A stretch of 28,545 nt of DNA from Gnetum montanum (lineage: Eukaryota > Streptophyta > Gnetopsida > Gnetales > Gnetaceae). This document shows positions 21,562 through 28,545 of the stretch, one piece after another (the first letter of the stretch is position 1; each line of letters begins with the position of its first letter). Where the stretch lies: NCBI GenBank assembly GCA_015680685.1, contig MNCI01015499.1, positions 1,582,944 through 1,611,488 of the forward strand. The letters run 5' to 3'. The notes beneath the pieces were generated by a model that made no database searches, was not told where the DNA came from, and worked only from the letters and a program-made list of their open reading frames with translations. The translations under genes were made by a program, and so were the position numbers.

Positions 21562-21830
21562 CACTATAAGAATTAGTTTCTATAGTGACATTTGTAGAAA
21601 TGCCTCAAAATAAAAATAAATATCACATTTACACAATGGTAGCATTTATATCAATAGCCACATCTAATTGTACTATTGTAACCTTAATAGTAGCATTCCA
21701 TTAATGAAAAGTCACAAAGAAATGTCACACTAATATTATAACATTTTAACTAATATCACTTTTATGCTATATCATCATACCACATCAATCTAGTGTGATA
21801 GTTTTACAAATGATACCTTTGGATATTAAA
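21562..21830 (+). mobile_element. CACTA (En/Spm)-like transposon end, partial
   Basis: CACTATAAGAATTAG opens the segment, close to the CACTACAAGAAA start common to plant CACTA elements. TATAGTGACATTTGTAGAAA follows, and then many variants of a TGACATTT/GTAGCATTT subterminal motif run to about 21750. The other terminus (a TTCTTNTAGTG form) was not found, so this is one end or a broken element. It interrupts element C just before reverse transcriptase. Confidence 0.45.
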
Positions 21831-22249
21831 CTATTTTTTTAATTTACTAAAACCTAAGCTTGTATATTTCAACAAGTTTCTTGTTTTTGTAGCCTTTCAA
21901 AATCTTCTTTTGGCTTCTTATTCCCTTAAAAATGCGTATAAACTCCTCTTTATTTCTATCCTAAACCAACGTGCTTAAAACCTCCCCTAAGAAAATAAAT
22001 AAATAAATAAATAATAAAAGGGTAAGGACCTATTTATAGAAGAAGATCACATGTAATGTGACACATTATCTAGGTATGTGTTAATGTGTATGAATCCTCT
22101 TCTTACATGCAAACATATCATAATTTAAGTTCAAAGATGAAATGGAGAATGAGTCTTGCCTATTAAATCAAGAAATTACATTTTTTTTGGAAGAAAGAGA
22201 GGAAGGGATTGCTTATACTTTAGTCTTATTATTTGGCTGATAGGCCATT
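21831..22249. other. AT-rich spacer with AAAT microsatellite
   Basis: Nothing coding. An (AAAT)n run occupies about 21993-22013. Confidence 0.5.
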
Positions 22250-22251
22250 AG

Positions 22252-22480
22252 CAGTCATAATTCGGTAACATTAATTTTTTATGCATAAGGTTGACCAATG
22301 TTGACTTTTCCACGGCCCATTTCGGTAACGCAACTTTGTGCACAAAGGTGACGTGTAACTAAAATTCTACATAGGCCATTTCAGCAACTTTGTGCATAAT
22401 GCTGATGTGTAACTAAAATTATAGACAGGCCATTTTGGTAACACAACTTTGTGCATAACACTGACAAAAGGTTACATCGT
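22252..22480 (+). repeat. Short tandem array, units about 54-59 bp
   Basis: Clear units start CCATTTCGGTAACG at 22317, CCATTTCAGCAAC at 22376 and CCATTTTGGTAACA at 22430. Each continues AACTTTGTGCAYAA and GTGTAACTAAAATT or a variant. A more decayed unit precedes them from about 22252. Spacing is 59 then 54. Confidence 0.75.
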
Positions 22481-22491
22481 GTTATGAAAGG

Positions 22492-23031
22492 TTGGATGTG
22501 GGCTTAGAAGCTCTGCTCCCCCGGATTTCCGACACTTGCCTCCCATGCAGATTTGAATCTGGCTTCTTACTTTTGTTCCCGATTCCAACTTCTGCGCTGC
22601 CTCTGCAAGGTCCCGCTACAACTCTACATCGGCGCTGCCCCCTGAAGACACAGTTTCTATGTTTTTTGGAGGATTCATCGTCTCTGCTGTTGCCAAGGTT
22701 GTTGCCATCGTTTGATTGTTGGCTTCGTCGAGATTGCTTTAAATTTCTTGAGAAAGAAAGCGATTGTTGTAGTCCTTGTTTCCAGGATTTCTACCGATCT
22801 GCTAGAGCTACGCTCTGGTTGCGACTTGGCAACCTCTGTCTGAGGAGGACTCAGATAATGAGGTTTCAGTGTTCTCGCTTTTCATTCTACTTTGCATGCC
22901 ACTCTTCATCCTTTATGCCTCTTCACTCCAAAACTTGCTCGAACTTTCATATGAGAGAACCTAGAATGCTTTCGGCACTGTTGGTGAAAATTGCTAAATT
23001 CCAATGCCCATTTAATGTAGAAAAGCCGTAA
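22492..23031 (+). other. 179-codon open frame of doubtful coding status
   Basis: This is the longest uninterrupted frame in the window. It is rich in Leu, Ser, Phe, Cys and Arg (for example LEDSSSLLLPRLLPSFDCWL), without signal peptide, transmembrane pattern or any motif I know. The DNA is GC-richer than its surroundings and keeps CpG, which alone favours long open frames. Minus-strand frames overlap its end. It could be a 5' exon or untranslated leader of a lost gene, or chance. The ATG at 22492 lies just after the tandem array. Confidence 0.2.
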
Positions 23032-23145
23032 CATACAAAGGTTAAGATTGGTTTTTGCAACATCTGTTTTGCTTCCACCACCGACATGACATGACGACAA
23101 GATTTAAGATCTTTAAAAAAAACGCGGCACACAAGAAGAGATCAG

Positions 23146-23278
23146 ACCATCTACGAAATCAATATTCTAAATCAACATTCAACATCGAGTGCCTCATAAG
23201 AGAAGTTTAAAGCAAACCATCTATGAAATCAATATTCTAAATCAACATCGAGTGCCTCATAGGAGAAGTTTAAAGTAG
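23146..23278 (+). repeat. 70-bp direct tandem duplication
   Basis: Copy one is 23146-23215 and copy two 23216-23278. Both read ACCATCTAYGAAATCAATAT and end GAGAAGTTTAAAG. The second lacks 7 bp (ATTCAAC or its equivalent). Confidence 0.85.
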
Positions 23279-24334
23279 AGGCTACACCCAGAAAATTAAA
23301 TTCAAATGAAAGCCCGCACACTTGGCCCTGTGCCTCACTTGCCCACCTTGGACGTGCCAGTGGTGGAGAACCAATTTTTTCATTTTTGTTGCTTTGTCAA
23401 TGGAATAGGTGGTCATCAATGGAGGAGCAGATGGACCAAGTGGTCATCAATGGAGCAGGTGGAATCAAAAGACTGAGGGCCAGCTGGGTGCCAGAATGAA
23501 GAACAATTATCACCTACAATTTTAAAGATCGAGAATAGTAGAGGGAGGGGAGGCAGAAACCCTGTTTCGAAGGTGCTGGCCCTGACTCTGACTGACTGAG
23601 ACTTGGCCATATTATGTTTAATTGTTCAATGCTGCTACTGGCCTACAAGTCCAGGCCATAAATCCATGGACGAATGAGAGGAATTATTTGATTCATGCTT
23701 TGAGGGGGAAGAAGGTCTGCGTTTTCATTTTTCATTTTCTGTCCCACGAGTTCTAGCAGATCGAGCATGAATGAAGCGTGGTGGTGGAGATTTGCTATTA
23801 TAGGGCCTGCAACAATGCGATGGCGGGCAACAGTGCTGAAGGTTTGTTGCTGCGCACTGGCAGGATGATGGGTGGCAACACTAATGCAAAGGCCATTGCC
23901 ACAAAAAGCGTAGACAGTTAGAATAGGAAAGCTGGTGCTCTTGCTGCAGGTGACGGCAGTTGGTAGCAAAGCACGGCTTGATGTGGTTCTATGTGGTCCA
24001 TTCCAGGACCTGCGTTGGCCTCAAATGATGGCTGCATGCTGGGTGCTGCATGGACCTTTGTTTTGTTATTTTTTCTTTGTTTTCATTGCTCCTCAATAAC
24101 GCCACTTGATAATAGTCCTCATTTGTTTTGGTGGTCCTAATATTTTAATTATTGTTTTGCTACATTTTTCCATTCATAGTCATAGTTTCATTAGTGAAGT
24201 ATCCAATAAACTGCCTCTGTTCCAAGTCCCTTAAAGGATAGTTACATCCAGTTCATGATAACGAAAATGTTTTAATATTTTCTATTTTGTCATTCTCTAT
24301 AGTTTGGCTTTCACCTTTCCAATTTTGTATGTAG
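23279..24334. other. GC-richer unique sequence, no recognised gene
   Basis: A small direct repeat around GGTCATCAATGGAG occurs at about 23410 and 23440. The 108-codon minus frame 23969-23643 and the 64-codon minus frame 23610-23416 show no motif and are not supported. The composition up to 24060 is less AT-rich than the retroelement regions. It returns to AT-rich with polypyrimidine tracts towards 24334. Confidence 0.4.
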
Positions 24335-24536
24335 GATCAGTGGAAACCCAAAGAACCCTTTCTGCAATTTTGTAGCAAAACAAATCTTTGAGGCATTTTG
24401 GGAAAGAATTTAAAGAACAATTGTGGATAGATTTAGGAGTCAAAGGTGCAGACTTGAGGAGGTGTGCTTCTTGCAGGCATGAGTGGACAAGGACAAGGCT
24501 GCACCAAAAATTATTCTATTTGTACTTATTTCTGAG
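24335..24536 (+). pseudogene. Exon-like block, possible hAT transposase BED-finger relic
   Basis: The block is preceded by a pyrimidine-rich stretch ending TATGTAG and followed by GAG|GTAAGTC, a good donor site. One frame reads SGNPKNPFCNFVAKQIF. Another, one base shifted, reads FKEQLWIDLGVKGADLRRCA. In plant hAT BED fingers a C-x2-C pair (here Cys and Val) is followed by R[VI]-x-x-HL-x(1,3)-G-x-KG-x-x-[IVL]-x-x-C, which the second piece resembles with Gln for His. This suggests a broken zinc finger that targeted transposon ends. The match is short and needs a frameshift, so other origins are possible. Confidence 0.3.
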
Positions 24537-24923
24537 GTAAGTCTTTGTTTTATTCTACTATTTTAAATTTCTATTACTCAACTTTGGTCTCTCTTGTGTG
24601 GTTTAAACATAGAGCCTGTGTTTCTTTAGAACTTTGGTTAATCTTCATTCAAGTTGTCAGTTAACTTCATACTTTTCATTTCATGCTTCATTAATGCACA
24701 AATCTCCTTGTTGAAATTTTAAAATGAATAATTGTTTCTCTACCAAAGTTATTTTGGACTATTATTTACTTGTTAAATTTATTTAGGCATTCATAACATT
24801 ATTGAAAATGACATGGTGTGTAGGGTCTTTGTAATAACTTTCAGAAGTAAAGCCTCTTAATGATTTTTAATGCTCCCTAATGCCTCTATCAACTCATGGC
24901 TAGACTTTAAAAATAAGTTTCTA
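24537..24923. other. AT-rich sequence, intron-like
   Basis: It starts with a donor-like GTAAGTC and is T-rich throughout. No acceptor or later exon was convincingly found. Confidence 0.3.
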
Positions 24924-24997
24924 CTTGCAAGGTCCCTCGGGTTTGGGCATGCTGTCAACTCATTGACAACGCACCCAAACCCCAGGGACCCTGCAAG
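24924..24997. repeat. Large hairpin, 35-bp arms and 4-nt loop
   Basis: Arms 24924-24958 and 24963-24997 pair at 29 of 35 positions by my count, around the loop CTCA. The arms begin CTTGCA and end TGTCAA. The near-symmetry explains why both strands show similar open frames here (24870-25064 and 25117-24857), so neither is evidence of a gene. Confidence 0.85.
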
Positions 24998-25084
24998 TCC
25001 CGACCGCCTCAGGGCATCCCTATTAGCGGGTGATATGTTTGATCCCCAATCCCTTAAACAGTAGTTCTGACTAAGTTGAGCATG

Positions 25085-25212
25085 TCCCAAGGGGGAGAGC
25101 TGTCCCCCCATCCCCACGTTAGGGCCTTTTGGGGTGTTCGTGGTTAGAGCCCCGACTCTCCTTGGGGGTTTGGAGGCCCGGGTACTGCTTGCCTGGGCCA
25201 GCAGCCAGGCAA
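25085..25212 (+). repeat. GC-rich structured block with tRNA-like (SINE-head-like) sequence
   Basis: GTTCGTGGTTAGAGCCCC (25136-25153) resembles an A box with flanks as in tRNA-derived SINE heads. GGCCCGGGTACTGCTTGCC (25175-25193), about 40 bp later, is where a B box (GGTTCGANTCC) would lie and matches it only in part. TTGCCTGG (25189-25196) and CCAGGCAA (25205-25212) form a perfect 8-bp hairpin, and GGGGG/CCCCC pairs around 25091-25107. No SINE tail or target duplication was found, so the tRNA link is weak. Confidence 0.3.
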
Positions 25213-25860
25213 TGGTGATTTTCTTTAATTATCTGGGAAATACCTATTGTACTGACCTAAATCGTCAGTGTAAGGCTGGAATGGAAACAGACACTAAGAG
25301 ATCGTCGGATAGCCATAGCTGACCCTGCCTTCGCTTGAGGGCAAGCTGAAAAGGGGAATGAAGGCAGAGTGCCTTGGATGGTTTGCACGTAAATCAACCA
25401 AGGACTTCCCCGAGCGTAAGCTACAGCTAGTGCTGGGGTTATCGTAAACGGGATGTAAACGAAATGTAAACAACGATACGAAATGTAAATAAAGTGTACT
25501 GAGTTATGAATAAAGCATAAACAAAGTTATATTTGTAAAGTATAAACAGAACTAAACAATGTAAATGGGAGGCAATAATGAAACTATATTGTATTGTTTC
25601 AAACAGGAATATGCACCAGTCAAAGCATAGTTGCACAAGTGTGGATGGGAAGTCAAACGCCTAGCCCCGGAATGATATGACACGATGATGTGACAATGAA
25701 ATGGGATGAACGTGAGAAAAACTTGGAAGCCAACAATCAGATGTGCTGAGTGCCCAAGGATTGCAAATTCTGTCCTCCTTTAGAATTGTTAATCTCTCCA
25801 ATCTTTTCCTCTTTCCATCTTCTTCTTCTCTTTCTTGCCTCTTTGCCTCCCTCCCCTAGT
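25213..25860. other. Non-coding, ATGTAAAC-rich region
   Basis: No gene is visible. Near 25334-25347 GCTTG and CAAGC face each other. From 25445 to 25565 many variants of ATGTAAAC/ATAAAC recur without a fixed period (cryptically simple sequence). It leads into the promoter-like segment and may belong to the same LTR. Confidence 0.4.
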
Positions 25861-25960
25861 TTGTGTGAATTGATAGGGTATTTATAGGGTTGGGCTAGGG
25901 TTTGGCTAGGGTTTTCTTTGACCAGGTTCAATGTATTTTACAATTTGTGGGTCATTCAAG
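25861..25960 (+). promoter_or_regulatory. LTR-like promoter with TATA box and two teloboxes
   Basis: A pyrimidine-rich stretch (25775-25855) precedes TATTTATAGGG (25879-25889). TAGGGTTT follows at 25896-25903 and 25907-25914, the reverse of the plant telobox AAACCCTA. A GGGTCATTCAAGCCCA segment follows. The layout matches the block at 1060-1310. It is probably an LTR core, although no LTR ends were located. Confidence 0.4.
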
Positions 25961-26250
25961 CCCATAAAAAAATACAAATTAGAAAAACAGGCCCTCAAGC
26001 CATAAAAATTTAAAGAAAATTTAGAAAGATTTGCTCCGGCTCTGGCCTGCTTGAAAAGTTATATATATATTTTTTTGCTGAATATTTGGCCTAATTTTGC
26101 ATGGGCTTTCATATCCCTTTGCCATTTTACAGATTTTCTTGAAAAAGAAAATCAAGAAGGATTAACATCGCATCACTTGTCTAGCATCCAGCGTGACTTG
26201 CAGTGTGACCTCCAAAACTTGCAATTTTGGGCTGAAATCTGGAATTTCTG

Positions 26251-26770
26251 AAGGCTGGGACCCATAGTTATCAATAGTGGACCTTGAGGATGACTTACAC
26301 CCTTAAAATCAAGTCATTTTGGCTCAGTTTTGGGGCTCTAAAAATTGGTGACGCTGATCCTTACGCTGTGCAACGTTTGAAAAAGTAACTCCAGCGTCAC
26401 CAAGTCAAAATGGCACATTTGAGGCCCTAATCTTGATTTTCTAAAGGCTGGGAGCTACTAGGGACCTTGGTGAAGTTCATGGGGGGTTCTTGTGCTCGAT
26501 TTTGGCCTATTTAAACTCAATTTTGGGGCTCCAAAAGTTGGTGATGCTGATCCTTACGTTGTGCAACGTCTGAAAAAGTAACCAAAGTGTACTTAGCCAA
26601 AACCAAACATTTTGAACCTGAAACTTTTGATTCTGGATGCTGGAAGTTGGTGCATCCGCCTGTGGGCCCCGGGGGGACCTTGCCTATTGAATCATGGACC
26701 ATCGGGGGCTGTTTCGGAGGCCTCCAAGTTTGGTCACGCTGTACTCATGTTGGGCAACAGCATGAATTAG
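26251..26770 (+). repeat. Tandem array, period about 193 bp, about 2.7 units
   Basis: Units start at 26251 (AAGGCTGGGA), 26444 (AAGGCTGGGA) and 26636 (GATGCTGGAA). The best-kept core is GGTGAYGCTGATCCTTACG (near 26347 and 26541) followed by TGTGCAACGTYTGAAAAAGT. The third unit is more diverged. In unit two the core includes ACGTTGTGCAACGT (26556-26569), a palindrome of 6-bp arms. Confidence 0.8.
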
Positions 26771-27950
26771 CTTGATTCTTGTCTAAAAGTGCTAGGCAAA
26801 AATTAGTGGTGTTTCATTGGCCCCTCTTTGTTGACGTTTGGAGGAATCCACCTGAGAGGCATCAACACAGAAGTGCAAAATACCATGAGCAATAAAGCAT
26901 CAAACATTAACTGTTGGCCCTTGGTTGGGTATTATCGCACCATTTTCAAAAGTACATGGGATTGAGGGAATGTGGTTCAAGATGCAAGGGAATCGGTTGT
27001 AACCAGGGAAGCTAAGAGGTTAAGGGCGATGATTTCTGCTGGGATTTGTAGGAGAGAAATGCTCTCTTATGCACAAGTTATGTCATTGGTCCTTTTCAAC
27101 AGCCGGGTTTTTAGCAGACTCGGAACCAAGACATAGGAGGTGCATTCTTTGAAGAAACGGGACTCTTATAGAGTATTTGCAGGGCTCATTGTAAACAGCC
27201 AAAGCCACGCAATGATGTGCAACATGGTTTCTTTGAGACACGAGTGTAATTATTTTTTCAAGACAACTGCCTTCTCGCCTGGGGCTTGTATGAGAATGGC
27301 CAATAGTTTTTTGTTTATGATGTCAACGGGGTCTTGAAGACCTTTTCCGTGCATTTTTCTCTTTGACCCTTTTTATTTTTTTTTCTCGGTCTTTTTGAAA
27401 GAGCTTGCTTTTTGTGCCGTGCTCGTGTTTGAGCACTTGCATTTTGCATCATGTACTGTGTATCATGTTTTGCATCGCAATTGCTTAGAGAGTTACAGTG
27501 TGCAACAGTGTATCAAGAGTTTTGAGATGAGTGGAATGTATCAAGGGGGATGTAATCAAATAGGATAAGGGAGCATGATGAGGAATAGGGAATGTGTCAG
27601 GAGTCGGGAATGTACTTATGAACAGATTGATTAACCTAGTCACGTGCGTGAGGAAAAATGTGATACCTTGTTGTCATGATGAAGTGCATCTATGCATGAA
27701 CGCCTCAGAAGTGTCATCCTGCAAACACAACTCCAAGAAGACAAGAAAACCACAAATGAAACAGTCAGCTAAACACTTTAAACAAGGAGATGGAGTTACC
27801 ACGTGCAATTTTCAAAATAGACAAAATCATGAACAACATCAGTTTCATTAGGCCCCATTAGATGAATCATGCAACAAGTCTTTGTGGAACAGGAACAGCC
27901 AACTGCAACAACAGATCTTTTCAAGTTTTGCCTGGTCATCGATGATGTCA
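26771..27950. other. No recognised gene
   Basis: Short frames (27140-27337 with 65 codons, 27594-27851 with 85 codons) show no motif. Compared with regions A-C, CpG is less depleted. The stretch lies between two tandem arrays and is probably internal or untranslated sequence of an LTR element, but no domain supports that. Confidence 0.35.
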
Positions 27951-28315
27951 CTAGTTTATAGTCTTAGCGGACTGTCATGGGTTAGTTTCACATCATAACC
28001 CCTTGGATGATGCTAGTTTAGCATCGTAGTGGATGGTGCATTACTAGTTTATAGTCATAGTGAACTATGAAGAGGCAAACTAGTTTATAGTCTTAGTGGA
28101 CTCTGGATGCTAGTTTTATGTCATGGCAGATAGATGTAGCAGTTTAGTGTCATACCAGACAGAACTCTATGATATCAGTTTTAAGTTATGATCCAGGATT
28201 GTTCTGTAGTATCGATTTTAAGTCATGATCCAGGACTGTTCTGTGGTATCAGTTTTAAGTCATGATCCAGGACTGTCTGTGCCAGTTTATAGTCATAGTG
28301 GACTAATGCTTACCT
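27951..28315 (+). repeat. Minisatellite, 11 copies of a 29-38 bp unit
   Basis: An AGTTTAWAGTCATAGTGGAC-like core starts at about 27953, 27984, 28015, 28046, 28082, 28112, 28141, 28177, 28213, 28251 and 28284. The first gaps are all 31 bp. Three adjacent later units (28177, 28213, 28251) form a variant with AAGTYATGATCCAGGAYTG and 36-38 bp spacing, so this subfamily spread locally. Confidence 0.85.
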
Positions 28316-28545
28316 TGCTTGTGTAAAGTGTGATGCTTCATGCATGCTCATGCCACGTGTCTACAAGATCTTGTAAAAAAATCAACTAGAAAGAAAACAA
28401 CATCAAGCGATACCATGTTGTACATAGAGTTGGAATGTATAAAGACTAATGTAATGGCCTGAATTTAATTGTGGTATAAAATGGTTGCATTCCTTCATTA
28501 TCTTGATGTTTTATGTAAGTATTTTTGTCATTTTTCATGTTTTTT
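28316..28545. other. AT-rich end of window
   Basis: No feature recognised. Confidence 0.5.

Noticed and set aside
23643-23969. 108-codon minus-strand frame
   Set aside because: No motif, no splice context and no homologous copy in the window.
24857-25117. Overlapping frames on both strands with similar peptides
   Set aside because: They are a by-product of the 35-bp inverted repeat.
25085-25212. A functional tRNA gene
   Set aside because: The B box is degenerate and no acceptor stem or cloverleaf can be drawn.
27951-28315. Regularly spaced repeats, CRISPR-like at first sight
   Set aside because: The unit and gap both vary, no distinct spacers exist, and the context is plant nuclear DNA.

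Overview
This is nuclear DNA from a land plant, made almost entirely of decayed transposable elements; I see no intact gene. The evidence is two nested Ty3/gypsy-type LTR elements whose primer sites resemble the 3' end of plant tRNA-Asp, a plant L1-type LINE remnant, a CACTA-like end, possible hAT remains, TATA/telobox promoters and AT-rich, CpG-poor filler. In-frame stops are mostly of the kind made by C-to-T change at CAG, CAA, CGA or TGG codons, as expected of old methylated repeats. The age of the insertions and the diversity of tandem arrays fit a large, slowly purged genome such as a gymnosperm's, but that is a guess.

Layout. 1-1400: AT-rich, promoter-like repeat sequence. 1400-1600: LINE endonuclease fragment (minus), with an unrecognised reading frame behind it to about 2095. 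2817-19381: element B, a minus-strand LTR retrotransposon with LTRs 2817-3812 and 18474-19381. Its gag is split by element A, a plus-strand relative with LTRs 8402-9276 and 16934-17793. The split ends of B's gag can be aligned to A's own gag, and a 5-bp target duplication (AGAGG-like) is visible. A has a decayed gag (9433 to about 11940), a long untranslated stretch, and a second long decayed reading frame (about 13998-16750), but no recognisable pol. B lacks that second reading frame. 19647-21560: a third, unrelated Ty3/gypsy remnant C (gag, zinc knuckle, aspartic protease), cut off by a CACTA-like end at 21562.

22250-24060: a short tandem array, then a GC-richer stretch with small duplications and a 179-codon open frame of doubtful meaning. 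24335-24536: an exon-like block, possibly a broken hAT BED finger. 24924-25212: a GC-rich cluster of hairpins with a tRNA-like block. 25860-25915: an LTR-like promoter. 26251-26760: a roughly 193-bp array. 27951-28315: an array of 11 units of about 29-38 bp.

The elements do not cooperate as a system. The most interesting object is the A/B pair: a pol-less, same-family, head-to-head nest. A carries an extra reading frame preceded by a TATA box and motifs like those of its own LTR U3, and both carry a recurrent roughly 30-bp motif in the untranslated region.
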